Shown piece after piece: positions 17,719-26,187 of a DNA stretch of 64,000 nt (within the stretch, counting starts at the first letter, position 1; each line of letters begins with the position of its first letter). This stretch comes from Agrobacterium tumefaciens (GTDB lineage: Bacteria; Pseudomonadota; Alphaproteobacteria; Rhizobiales; Rhizobiaceae). Below the pieces are notes generated by a model. That model was given only the letters and a program-made list of their open reading frames with translations. It was not told the DNA's origin and did not search any database. The DNA lies in the NCBI RefSeq assembly GCF_000834635.1, contig NZ_JXQV01000009.1, positions 620,001-684,000 of the forward strand. Reading direction: 5' to 3'. The translations under genes and the position numbers were made by a program.

Positions 17719-18957
17719 TCAGAATGTCAGGGCGCGGTCGCCATTTTCATCCTTGATCCGGCTTGGAAGGCCGATCCTGTTCAGAATGTTGAGGAATGGC
17801 TGCGGAGGCAGCTCTTCCACATTGGCCATCTGCTTCACATCCCATTCGCCCGATGCGATCAGCATCGCGGCAGCGACGGGCGGAACGCCAGCCGTATAGG
17901 AAATGCCCTGGCTACCGACTTCATTATAGGCATCCTTGTGGTCTGCCACATTGTAGATGAAGACTTCGGTTTCCTTGCCGTCCTTGATACCCTTGACGAT
18001 ATCGCCGATGCAGGTCTTGCCGACGTAATCAGGCGCCAGCGACGATGGATCCGGCAGCACAGCCTTGACCACCTTGAGTGGAACGACTTCCAGGCCTTCG
18101 GCTGTCTTGACCGGCTTTTCAGACAGAAGGCCGAGGTTCTTCAGAACGTTGAAGACGTTGATATAGTGATCGCCAAAGCCCATCCAGAAGCGCACATCGG
18201 CACCATCCATGTTCTTGGACAGCGAATGCACTTCGTCATGGCCCGTCATATAGGCCTTCTGCTTGCCGACAACCGGCAGGTCGAACTCCTGACCGACCTC
18301 GAACATCTGGTTGGTCTGCCACTGCTGGTTCTGCCAGGAGTAGACGACGCCCGTGAATTCGCGGAAATTGATTTCAGGATCAAAGTTGGTCGAGAACCAG
18401 CGACCGTGGCTACCGGCATTGATATCGACGATATCGACCGAGGTGACCTTATCGAAATACTCATCCTTGGCCAGACGCGCATAGGCGTTGACAACGCCCG
18501 GATCAAAGCCGACGCCGAGAATGGCAGTGATGCCCTTTTCCTTGCATTCGGCAGCGCGCTGCCATTCGTAGTTTCCGTACCATGGCGGATTTTCGCAAAT
18601 CTTGGTCGGATCCTCATGGATGGCCGTATCCATATAGGCAACACCTGTGTCCATGCAGGCACGAAGAACGGACATGTTGACGAAAGCCGAACCGACATTG
18701 ATGACGATCTGAACACCAGTCTTCACAATCAAGGCTTTCGTGGCCTCGATATCCATAGCGTCAAGCGCATGGGCCTCAATCTTTACATCGGTTTTGAGGC
18801 TCTTCTTTTCGCGTACGGACTCGACAATCTTGCGGCACTTATCAACTGTGCGTGACGCAATATGAATGTCTCCCAATACATCGCTGTTCTGGGCGCACTT
18901 ATGCGCCACGACCTGTGCTACGCCACCGGCGCCGATGATGAGAACGTTCTTCTTCAT
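17719..18957 (-). CDS. Carboxyspermidine (carboxynorspermidine) dehydrogenase, saccharopine dehydrogenase family
   Basis: 412-residue NAD(P)-dependent enzyme with an N-terminal Rossmann motif GAGGVAQ (9-15). The family reductively condenses putrescine (or diaminopropane) with aspartate semialdehyde to carboxyspermidine. The assignment to carboxyspermidine rather than saccharopine rests on the adjacent decarboxylase gene, 45 bp upstream on the same strand, and on the known use of this route for spermidine in Agrobacterium. Segments such as GVGFDPGVVNAYARLA and TGHDEVHSLSKNMDGADVRF fit the family. Confidence 0.92.
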   Translation of the reverse strand: MKKNVLIIGAGGVAQVVAHKCAQNSDVLGDIHIASRTVDKCRKIVESVREKKSLKTDVKIEAHALDAMDIEATKALIVKTGVQIVINVGSAFVNMSVLRACMDTGVAYMDTAIHEDPTKICENPPWYGNYEWQRAAECKEKGITAILGVGFDPGVVNAYARLAKDEYFDKVTSVDIVDINAGSHGRWFSTNFDPEINFREFTGVVYSWQNQQWQTNQMFEVGQEFDLPVVGKQKAYMTGHDEVHSLSKNMDGADVRFWMGFGDHYINVFNVLKNLGLLSEKPVKTAEGLEVVPLKVVKAVLPDPSSLAPDYVGKTCIGDIVKGIKDGKETEVFIYNVADHKDAYNEVGSQGISYTAGVPPVAAAMLIASGEWDVKQMANVEELPPQPFLNILNRIGLPSRIKDENGDRALTF

Positions 18958-19002
18958 TTCAGGTGATGCCCCCTTTTCCCCGCAGGGATTGTGTTGGAGT
19001 GA

Positions 19003-20100
19003 TTAAGACAGGCTTTGCTCGAAATCGGCAAAGTCGAATTCACGGACGGTCGTGATGGTGCCGTCCAGTTCCTTGATGGCAATCGTCGGCATTTTCACGC
19101 CGTTGAACCAGTTTTTCTTGACCATGGTGTAACCGGCCGTATCCTGGAAAGAGACGCGGTCGCCAACTTTCAGCTCATGCTCGAAGCGAAACTCGCCGAA
19201 CACATCGCCCGCAAGGCAGGACTTGCCGCACACCATGACAGAGTGATCGCCTTCATTGGGCAAAACCTTGGCGTTTTCGCGGTAGATCAGCAAATCCAGC
19301 AAATGGGCTTCAATCGAACTATCGACGATGGCGAGATTCTTGCCGTTGTACAACGTATCGAGAACCGTGACTTCCAGCGTCGTGCTCTTGGTGATGGAAG
19401 CCTCGCCGGGCTCCAGAAACACCTGGACGCCGAACTTTTCCGAGAATTCCTTCAAACGATCGCAGAAGCGGTCGATGGGGTAGTTTTCGCCCGTGAAGTG
19501 AATGCCGCCGCCAAGACTGACCCATTCCACACGCGCCAGAAGCGTGCCGAATTTTTCCTCGATCTGCCCCAACATCTGGTCAAACAGGTCGAAGTCACCG
19601 TTTTCGCAGTTGTTGTGGATCATGAAGCCGGAAATGCGGTCCATGACCTTTTCGACCTTAGATACGTCCCACTCGCCCAGACGGCTGAACGGACGGGCCG
19701 GATCGGCAATATCGAAGGTAGACGAGGATACCTGCGGGTTCAGGCGCAGGCCGCGTGTGATGCCGGATGCCTTGTCGACAAAACGCTCCAGCTGGCTGAT
19801 GGAGTTGAAGATGATCTTGTCCGCATTGGCGACGACTTCATCGATCTCGTAATCGGCATAGGCCACGCTATAGGCATGGGTTTCGCCACCGAATTTCTCA
19901 CGGCCCAGACGCACCTCATAGAGAGATGACGACGTGGTGCCATCCATATATTGCGACATGAAATCGAACACCGACCACGTCGCGAAGCACTTCAGCGCCA
20001 ACAAAGCCTTTGCGCCGGATTTTTCGCGCACATAAGCAATCTTCTCCATGTTCTTGAGGAGCTTTGCCTTGTCGATCAGGTAATAGGGTGTTTGCAGCAT
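19003..20100 (-). CDS. nspC: Carboxyspermidine (carboxynorspermidine) decarboxylase
   Basis: 365-residue PLP enzyme of the alanine racemase-fold decarboxylases. The Schiff-base lysine is K37 in ALKCFA, the glycine-rich phosphate-binding strand reads SLGGGIHFTGENYP, and the C-terminal catalytic cysteine region reads CGKSCLAGDVFGE. It removes the carboxyl group from carboxyspermidine to give spermidine. First gene of a two-gene operon with the dehydrogenase downstream. Confidence 0.93.
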   Translation of the reverse strand: MLQTPYYLIDKAKLLKNMEKIAYVREKSGAKALLALKCFATWSVFDFMSQYMDGTTSSSLYEVRLGREKFGGETHAYSVAYADYEIDEVVANADKIIFNSISQLERFVDKASGITRGLRLNPQVSSSTFDIADPARPFSRLGEWDVSKVEKVMDRISGFMIHNNCENGDFDLFDQMLGQIEEKFGTLLARVEWVSLGGGIHFTGENYPIDRFCDRLKEFSEKFGVQVFLEPGEASITKSTTLEVTVLDTLYNGKNLAIVDSSIEAHLLDLLIYRENAKVLPNEGDHSVMVCGKSCLAGDVFGEFRFEHELKVGDRVSFQDTAGYTMVKKNWFNGVKMPTIAIKELDGTITTVREFDFADFEQSLS

Positions 20101-20238
20101 TTGTCGGTCACATCATTGTCGTGGATGGGAAATCATGTCGTCTTGTGTGGGGCCTTATATGATGCTTGTGACAGGAAAACAAACCCGCGCAAAAGATTCT
20201 GCAATCGCTGCGTTTTTTAAACGCATATGCCCGCTGGC

Positions 20239-20263
20239 GGAACAAAAACCGCTCCGCTACGTT
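20239..20263 (+). promoter_or_regulatory. EcfG-type promoter upstream of the DUF883/holin-like pair
   Basis: GGAAC (20239-20243), 16-bp spacer, CGTT (20260-20263): an exact match to the general-stress sigma factor consensus of alphaproteobacteria, 61 bp before the ATG at 20325. The factor itself is encoded at 33683-34249. Confidence 0.82.
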
Positions 20264-20324
20264 TGAAGACCAAGTGTGAGCCGTAAGCACGGCGTTTTGA
20301 CTTAATTTCAGCAAAGGAAACATC

Positions 20325-20666
20325 ATGGCGACGGTTCGCGACGTAGAAGACAACATCAACGAAGCCCGCGTAGATGCGGATGCAGCAGAAGTTTCTGCGC
20401 AGCTTGCACAGCTTCGCGAAGATCTAGCCAATCTGGCTGGCAGTGTGAAGGCACTGGGCGCTGGCGTATCGCATGAAGTCAAGGCTCGCGCCTCGCGTGC
20501 TGCAGATGACGCAATGGCTGCGGGCGAAGAAACTGTCGCGACAGTTCGCAACGAAATTCAGTCGATCAACGACAACCTGACCTATCAGGTTCAGAAGAAC
20601 CCGCTTCAGTCGCTGGGTATTGCGGTCGCGGCGGGCTTCCTGATCGCCCTCGTCACCCGTCGTTAA
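20325..20666 (+). CDS. DUF883 / ElaB-YqjD-like membrane-anchored protein
   Basis: 113-residue protein: a long acidic, alanine-rich amphipathic helical region (about residues 10-85) followed by NPLQSLGIAVAAGFLIALVTRR, the C-terminal hydrophobic anchor with terminal arginines that defines the DUF883/ElaB group. E. coli relatives bind ribosomes at the membrane in stationary phase. A GGAAC-N16-CGTT promoter lies upstream, so it is probably induced under general stress. It is 9 bp from the holin-like gene, forming a two-gene operon. Confidence 0.88.
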   Translation: MATVRDVEDNINEARVDADAAEVSAQLAQLREDLANLAGSVKALGAGVSHEVKARASRAADDAMAAGEETVATVRNEIQSINDNLTYQVQKNPLQSLGIAVAAGFLIALVTRR

Positions 20667-20675
20667 GGCGAGCAG

Positions 20676-21095
20676 ATGCTTCAATCGCTTCTGCTTTATC
20701 TTGGCGACACGCAGCGGGAAGGCCAGCTGGTGACACGCCGCATCAAGTCCACAATCCTGTTGTGGACATTGGCGAGTGTGTTCTTCCTGATTGCCTTCAT
20801 CGCTGCCTTCGTGGGTGGTGCGATCTACCTTGCCGATGAGATCGGTGCTGGCCCTGCCGCACTCGTCATTGCAGGTGGCGCATTCCTTCTTGGCGTTTTT
20901 ATGCTGGTTGCTCTTGCCATTAAGCGCAGACCACGCGTCTACGCTGCAGCACCTGTGATGCCACTTGCCGCTGCGCCGCTTGCGGCGCAATCACTGGCAG
21001 GGAGTGCGCTCGCGGCAAGACCGTTTGTCACGCTGCTGACTGCAATTGCGGTTGGTTACGTGGCCACACGAACGACGATCCTGAAGAAGAAATAA
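20676..21095 (+). CDS. Holin-like / DUF1469-type membrane protein
   Basis: 139-residue protein with two closely spaced hydrophobic segments (about residues 27-50 and 58-84) joined by a short turn, and an alanine-rich C-terminal tail with another possible segment. This is the layout of the putative actinobacterial-holin-X/DUF1469 family, which commonly sits beside ElaB/YqjD-like genes. Not a phage gene here. Co-transcribed with 20325-20666 and ended by the terminator at 21110-21146. Confidence 0.85.
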   Translation: MLQSLLLYLGDTQREGQLVTRRIKSTILLWTLASVFFLIAFIAAFVGGAIYLADEIGAGPAALVIAGGAFLLGVFMLVALAIKRRPRVYAAAPVMPLAAAPLAAQSLAGSALAARPFVTLLTAIAVGYVATRTTILKKK

Positions 21096-21109
21096 ATCCA
21101 TTTAATCGC

Positions 21110-21146
21110 AAAGCCGCCTTCCACGCCGGAAGGCGGCTTTATTTTT
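21110..21146 (+). terminator. Rho-independent terminator of the stress membrane-protein operon
   Basis: 13-bp stem AAAGCCGCCTTCC/GGAAGGCGGCTTT with a 5-nt loop, followed by ATTTTTG. Confidence 0.93.
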
Positions 21147-21228
21147 GCGCCATCGAAAAATTCCGCTGCCCTTCTGACGACAAAATGTTAGGCAGTTTGC
21201 CAACGGTTCGTAATGGAGAAAACGCTGG

Positions 21229-22212
21229 ATGCGGAAAAAAGTCCTTGTTGTTGGCGGTGCCGGATATATCGGTTCCCACACGTGCATGCTGCTCGCCGAA
21301 CGCGGCTATGAGCCGGTTGTTTTCGACAATCTTTCCAACGGCCACGAAGAATTTGTGCGCTGGGGACCTTTCGAGCAGGGTGACATCAGGGACAAGGCGC
21401 GCCTCGACGAGGTTTTCGCCAAATACAAGCCCGATGCTGTCCTGCATTTCGCAGCCCTGATCGAAGTGGGCGAATCCGTTAAAAGCCCGGTTGCCTTTTA
21501 CGACAACAACGTCATCGGCGCGCTGACACTTCTATCCGCGACCATGGATGCGGGCGTCAAAGCTTTCGTGTTCTCTTCCACATGCGCCACCTATGGTCTG
21601 CCTGAGCGGGTGCCACTGGATGAAACGCATCCGCAGGCGCCGATCAACCCATACGGCCGCACGAAATGGGTGGTTGAGCAGGCGTTGAAGGATTACAGCA
21701 CCTATAAGGACCTGAAATCCGTCATGCTGCGCTATTTCAATGCGGCAGGGGCGGACTTTGAAGGACGCATCGGCGAATGGCACAAGCCTGAAACCCATGC
21801 CATTCCGCTCGCCATCGAAGCAGCGCTCGGACGCCGTAAAGGCTTCAAGGTGTTCGGCACGGATTATGAAACCCGCGACGGCACCTGTGTGCGTGACTAC
21901 ATCCACATTCTGGATCTGGCCGACGCCCATATTCGCGCCGTCGAATATCTGTGGAATGGCGGAGAGACGGTCGAGCTCAATCTCGGAACCGGAACGGGAA
22001 CGACCGTCAAGGAATTGCTCGATACGATCTCGAAAGTCTCAGGCCGCCCCTTCCCGGTGGAATATGCCGAGCGTCGCGCAGGCGATTCCACGACACTCGT
22101 TGCCAACAATGACAAGGCACGCGAAGTGCTTGGCTGGGAGCCGCAATATACGCTGGAAGACATTATCAGCTCGGCATGGCGCTGGCACTCTTCCCGCAAC
22201 GAAAGCCTGTAG
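21229..22212 (+). CDS. galE: UDP-glucose 4-epimerase
   Basis: 327-residue short-chain dehydrogenase-type epimerase: NAD-binding GGAGYIGS (9-16), SSTCATYG (116-123), catalytic pair Y142-x-x-x-K146 in PYGRTK, and CVRDYIHILDLADAH. It interconverts UDP-glucose and UDP-galactose for surface polysaccharides and galactose use. Monocistronic and convergent with the GH105 gene; the 9-bp dyad at 22232-22260 lies between the two ends. Confidence 0.93.
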   Translation: MRKKVLVVGGAGYIGSHTCMLLAERGYEPVVFDNLSNGHEEFVRWGPFEQGDIRDKARLDEVFAKYKPDAVLHFAALIEVGESVKSPVAFYDNNVIGALTLLSATMDAGVKAFVFSSTCATYGLPERVPLDETHPQAPINPYGRTKWVVEQALKDYSTYKDLKSVMLRYFNAAGADFEGRIGEWHKPETHAIPLAIEAALGRRKGFKVFGTDYETRDGTCVRDYIHILDLADAHIRAVEYLWNGGETVELNLGTGTGTTVKELLDTISKVSGRPFPVEYAERRAGDSTTLVANNDKAREVLGWEPQYTLEDIISSAWRWHSSRNESL

Positions 22213-22230
22213 GCCCAGCGCCCGCGAAAC

Positions 22231-23349
22231 CTATCCTGCCGCGACAACGCTGGCAGGATAGCCGGCCCTCAGAGTTTCAGCATGAGCCATCATCAAGGGG
22301 GCGACCCCCTTGATGTCATCGGCACGAATGACCTCGGAGAGGTAATATTCGACCGTACCATCGCGGTAGACCCCTTCAAAACCGCCAAGCCCCGCCACAC
22401 AGCAGATATGTTCGAGCCGCAGACGCTGGCTCGCATCCGGCTTCATGGCATGGGCAGTCAGACCGGCGAGAGCTCGCTTCCCGATATCCGCCTCGAAACC
22501 AGCGACCTTCAGGCGTGCGCCTTTCAGATAGAAGGTGGCGAACATGGCTGTTGCAGAGCTTTCCGCATAGTTGCCATCAATCTCTGGCGCATCCACCACC
22601 TGCAGCCAGCGCCCGTCTTCCAGTTGCAAGGGCTGAACACGCTGCGCCAAAAGGCTTGCACGTCGTTCGATCTCATCGCGGGCACTGCCAACGGGCAGGT
22701 TCTCGATCATATCCACGAAAGCCATAGCAAGCCAGCCGATGGCGCGGCCCCAATGGGCGGGCGAGAGGCCCGTGGTCTTGTCTGCCCAGCCTTGCAGACG
22801 CGACTCGTCAAAGCCATGACGATAAAGGCCTGATGTTTCATGATAGGTCAGATCAAGGGCTGTGAGGAACTGGCTGACGGCATCATCGCGCATATGCGGC
22901 AGCTTGGCAGCTCTTGCATATTCCAGCTTGAAGGGTAGCGCCATATAGAGCCCGTCGAGCCAGACCTGATGCGGGTATCGCAGCTTGTGCCAGTAAGGCC
23001 CCGCTTGGGTGCGCGGATGAAACTGCAGTTGATCTGCCAGTGGCTTAGCGGCCTCAAGCCATTTGCTCTCGCTGGTCAGACCATAAAGATAGGTCAGCGC
23101 CCGTCCCGCCAGCACGTTGTCGATATTGAACTCATCGATGCGATATCCGGCCAGCCGGTTGCCCGCATCCACCTGCCCGTTCACCAGCCGCAGAAGATGG
23201 TCGAGCCAGCGCTGCTCGCCGGTTGCCTCATGAAGCGCAATCAGGCCGCGGTAGAGACACCCGTCCTCGTAACACCACGAACCGCCCTTATAATAAGCAT
23301 AGTCGCGGGCGTATTCATCAAAGTAGCTGTTCAGCATGAGCTCTGTCAT
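22231..23349 (-). CDS. Unsaturated rhamnogalacturonyl hydrolase (GH105/GH88)
   Basis: 372-residue (alpha/alpha)6-barrel glycoside hydrolase. GH105-type segments include YRIDEFNIDNVLAGRAL with the catalytic aspartate region, WLDGLYMALPF, and HWGRAIGWLAMAFVDMIENLP. It removes the unsaturated uronic acid from pectin lyase products. No signal peptide, hence cytoplasmic. Start taken at 23349, overlapping the GH28 gene by 32 bp; ATG at 23337 is an alternative. The frame extends further upstream only inside the GH28 gene. Last gene of the pectin-oligosaccharide operon. Confidence 0.9.
   Translation of the reverse strand: MTELMLNSYFDEYARDYAYYKGGSWCYEDGCLYRGLIALHEATGEQRWLDHLLRLVNGQVDAGNRLAGYRIDEFNIDNVLAGRALTYLYGLTSESKWLEAAKPLADQLQFHPRTQAGPYWHKLRYPHQVWLDGLYMALPFKLEYARAAKLPHMRDDAVSQFLTALDLTYHETSGLYRHGFDESRLQGWADKTTGLSPAHWGRAIGWLAMAFVDMIENLPVGSARDEIERRASLLAQRVQPLQLEDGRWLQVVDAPEIDGNYAESSATAMFATFYLKGARLKVAGFEADIGKRALAGLTAHAMKPDASQRLRLEHICCVAGLGGFEGVYRDGTVEYYLSEVIRADDIKGVAPLMMAHAETLRAGYPASVVAAG
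22232..22260. terminator. Dyad at the convergent galE/GH105 ends
   Basis: Perfect 9-bp arms TATCCTGCC/GGCAGGATA with an 11-nt loop, overlapping the last codons of the GH105 gene. No T run follows on either strand, so a role as terminator is uncertain. Confidence 0.4.
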
Positions 23350-24859
23350 TCTCGGTTGGATAGATGGACTGAGGGGCGAGCCCCGACAGTGTTCTGAAGA
23401 GGGTGTTTTCGGCAATGATGCCAGCGTGTTTGAGCGCCGGAAGTTCGCTCGCCATTTCAGCAATCTGCGGCTCGGCATCCGGGTCGAATGTGACCCGATA
23501 ATTCTCGATCACCACATCGCGGATCGGCGCTTCCGGCAGGCCGTAAAAGACGGCAGCGGCAGTATGGGCGGCGGTCACCTCGATATTGCGGAGCGTCAGA
23601 CCCGACAGGCTTGGTGTCTCAGGCGTAACGGGCAGAGGCAGACGCGATTGGACATAATCCGAAAGGCCATCCGCATCGCAGAAATAGAAAGCGTTGACCG
23701 CGACCGGGGTCACCACCTGATCCATGCGGCAATCCGTGAGGCTGATATTGGCAACGGCACCACCGCGCCCGCGCCGCGTCTTGATGCGCAAGCCGCGATC
23801 CGTGCCGATGAATTGACAGCGGCTGATCGAGACACCGCTGACACCGGCGCTCATTTCGCTGCCCATGACGACAGCGCCATGGCCGCGTTGCATCAGGCAA
23901 TTTCGGATATCAATCCGCACTGTCGGCCTGTCAGGCCCGCCGAGCGGATGCCGCTTTCCGGCCTTGATGGCAATGCAGTCATCGCCCACGGAAATGAACA
24001 GGCCGACAAGCCGGACATCCTGACAGCATTCGGGGTTGAAACCGTCCGTATTGGGCGAGCCCGGATCGTTCTCGATGCGAAGATCCGCCGCCAGCACCCA
24101 GTCACACAGGACGGGATGGACGGTCCATGATGGCGAGTTGCGCACGGTGAAGCCGGTCAATGTCAGGTCACGGCAACCGGAGAGAAACAGCGTGCGCGGA
24201 CGGCGTGCGCCGCGTCTCGTATCCTTCGGCCATGTCCACCAATCCCCACGGTCGCCGCCTCCGTCAACAACGCCCAGGCCGGTCATTGTCAGGTCTTCAC
24301 AGTCGACGGCATTGATGACGCTGGCGAAACTGGGTTCGGCGACCCCTTCCCAGGTGCCGAGAACCCGTCCATCGGCATGGCGGGCCGGAAAGATATCAAG
24401 ATCGGTCCAGTCGGAGAGCGCCGATAGTTCGGCACCTTCTTCCAGAAGCAAGGTCATCCGGCTCTTGAGGTAGATTGGTCCGGTTTTCCAAAGGCCATGC
24501 GGAATTCTGAGCGTACCGCCTTCGGGAACAGCCGATATGGCGCGAGCGATGGCACCGGCATTATCATCGCTTTCGGGTGATGCGCCAAAATCCCTGATAT
24601 CGATGATGCCAGTTTCTGCCTTCGTGGAGAAGGGCAGCACGGCATCACCGATTTCGAGGTCATAGGAGCGACCGGGCTCAAGCTGCGCCACGGTGAAAAC
24701 GACGGTCGATGTCTGACCCTCCACAACCACACCACCGTCCTTATCCGTCACGCGCCAGCTAAGCCGCGCATCCAGTGCATGAAGATGCTTTTCGGCATCC
24801 ACACTGAATGTTGCGGTTCGCGACGATGCGGTGAGAAGCAGGACAGCGGTGTTGGTCAT
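23318..24859 (-). CDS. Cytoplasmic polygalacturonase-like glycoside hydrolase (GH28)
   Basis: 513-residue right-handed beta-helix protein. GH28 active-site motifs are all present and in order: NTDG (270-273), DD (293-294), RGHG (325-328) and RIK (358-360). The first 80 residues form an Ig/FnIII-like beta domain seen in bacterial exo-polygalacturonases. No signal peptide, so it acts on imported oligogalacturonides rather than on pectin outside. Lies 12 bp after the binding-protein gene and overlaps the GH105 gene, so import, trimming and removal of unsaturated ends are encoded together. Confidence 0.92.
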   Translation of the reverse strand: MTNTAVLLLTASSRTATFSVDAEKHLHALDARLSWRVTDKDGGVVVEGQTSTVVFTVAQLEPGRSYDLEIGDAVLPFSTKAETGIIDIRDFGASPESDDNAGAIARAISAVPEGGTLRIPHGLWKTGPIYLKSRMTLLLEEGAELSALSDWTDLDIFPARHADGRVLGTWEGVAEPSFASVINAVDCEDLTMTGLGVVDGGGDRGDWWTWPKDTRRGARRPRTLFLSGCRDLTLTGFTVRNSPSWTVHPVLCDWVLAADLRIENDPGSPNTDGFNPECCQDVRLVGLFISVGDDCIAIKAGKRHPLGGPDRPTVRIDIRNCLMQRGHGAVVMGSEMSAGVSGVSISRCQFIGTDRGLRIKTRRGRGGAVANISLTDCRMDQVVTPVAVNAFYFCDADGLSDYVQSRLPLPVTPETPSLSGLTLRNIEVTAAHTAAAVFYGLPEAPIRDVVIENYRVTFDPDAEPQIAEMASELPALKHAGIIAENTLFRTLSGLAPQSIYPTENDRAHAEQLL

Positions 24860-24871
24860 GAGCGGGCGTCC

Positions 24872-26146
24872 TCAGAGACCGGACAGCGCTTCATCCACAC
24901 CCGCGATGATTTCGGCGGCTGTGTCTTCGGCGGATTGCTGGCCATAGGCGAAGGCTTCAAGATTGGTGTCGAAAGCCTCCGTGATTCGTGGATGCTCGAT
25001 CAGCGGCGAGACCTTCGGGCCTTCGGATTCCACCACAACCTTGTAGGATTGCGCCTGCACGGGCTTGATCTTGCCCGCATCCGTCAGCGTCTTGATGGCG
25101 ATCTTGCTGGAGGGAATACCGCGTGTGGCACCTAGAATGGCTACGGCTTCAGGGTCGTTCAGCAGGCAGTTGATGATCTGCGCTGCCGCCTTCGGCTCCT
25201 TGCTGTTCTTGGAGATGGAAAACAGCATGGATGGCTTGCGATAAATGCCCTCGGACTTGCCACCCTCGGATTTCGGCGAATGGGCAGGTACAAGCTCCAG
25301 ACCCTTTTCGAGCGGTGCCGCGATCTTGCCGTAGGTGCTATCCCACTGGTATGTGCCCGCGTATCGGCCATTGGCCCATTTCGGGTTTTCAAACAGAGGG
25401 CGATTACCGCCGCCGGAAGAGCTCTTCCAGGATTCGATGACGTGCTTGTCCACCATCGACTGGTAGAAGTTGAGGGCCTCGGCAAGCTCTGCCTCTGTCC
25501 ATGCAATCTTGTTGGTTTCAGGGTCGATGAAGGTCTTGCCGGTCATCTGCGTGGCACGCAGGATAACCACGATACGGGCATTGAGGCCGTTGCCTTCAGA
25601 GGGTGCCGCTTCGAACGGGTAGTAACCTTCGCCGAGCTTTTCCTTGAGAACCGGCGCAGCGGCAAAGACCTCATCCCAGGTTGTTGGGATGGCGATGCCT
25701 GCCTTTTCGTAGATCGTCTTGTTGAACATGAAAATGCGGCCTGTGGTCGAAACCGCAACGCCATTCAGCTTGCCCTTGACGGTCGTGCTGTCGAGATCGG
25801 CCTGCGTCCATTGGCTGAGATCAATCACGTCCTTGAACTGGTTGAGATCGGCAAAGCCATCACCATTCTTCGAAAACAGTGGCAGCCATGGCCAGTTGAC
25901 CTGCATGATATCAGGCTCGGTGCGGCCCGCGAGCTGCGTCGCGATCTTTTCCTGATGGCCCTGCCAGCCGGTAAACTCAGGCGCAATCGTGTGGCCGAAT
26001 TTTGCGCCACACACTTTCAAGGCTTCCTGCGTGGCCAGATGACGGTCATCGCTTCCCCACCATGACATGCGCAGGTTTGCAGCGGATGCGGTGCTGGCGA
26101 GGCTTGTCGCGGCAAAAAGCACAGACAGTATCAATGCACGTTTCAT
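24872..26146 (-). CDS. Carbohydrate ABC transporter substrate-binding protein
   Basis: 424-residue family-1 solute-binding protein with a Sec signal peptide (cleavage after ASA, residue 22). The mature sequence begins ANLRMSWWGSD and contains TGWQGHQEKIATQLAGRTEPDIMQ, both typical of sugar-binding proteins such as TogB/MsmE. Context (GH28, GH105) points to oligogalacturonides or rhamnogalacturonan fragments. A strong GGGAGG site precedes the ATG, and a 14-bp perfect palindrome lies further upstream (26164-26177). Confidence 0.92.
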   Translation of the reverse strand: MKRALILSVLFAATSLASTASAANLRMSWWGSDDRHLATQEALKVCGAKFGHTIAPEFTGWQGHQEKIATQLAGRTEPDIMQVNWPWLPLFSKNGDGFADLNQFKDVIDLSQWTQADLDSTTVKGKLNGVAVSTTGRIFMFNKTIYEKAGIAIPTTWDEVFAAAPVLKEKLGEGYYPFEAAPSEGNGLNARIVVILRATQMTGKTFIDPETNKIAWTEAELAEALNFYQSMVDKHVIESWKSSSGGGNRPLFENPKWANGRYAGTYQWDSTYGKIAAPLEKGLELVPAHSPKSEGGKSEGIYRKPSMLFSISKNSKEPKAAAQIINCLLNDPEAVAILGATRGIPSSKIAIKTLTDAGKIKPVQAQSYKVVVESEGPKVSPLIEHPRITEAFDTNLEAFAYGQQSAEDTAAEIIAGVDEALSGL

Positions 26147-26163
26147 TGTAGATCCTCCCGATC

Positions 26164-26177
26164 ATTCAACGTTGAAT
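26164..26177. promoter_or_regulatory. CG-centred palindrome upstream of the sugar-binding protein gene
   Basis: Perfect 14-bp palindrome ATTCAACGTTGAAT in the short gap between the ATPase and binding-protein genes. Its form (A/T-rich arms, central ACGT) is that of a LacI/GalR-type operator and differs from the linked AraC regulator's expected direct repeats. Confidence 0.55.
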
Positions 26178-26187
26178 TCCTATGCCT

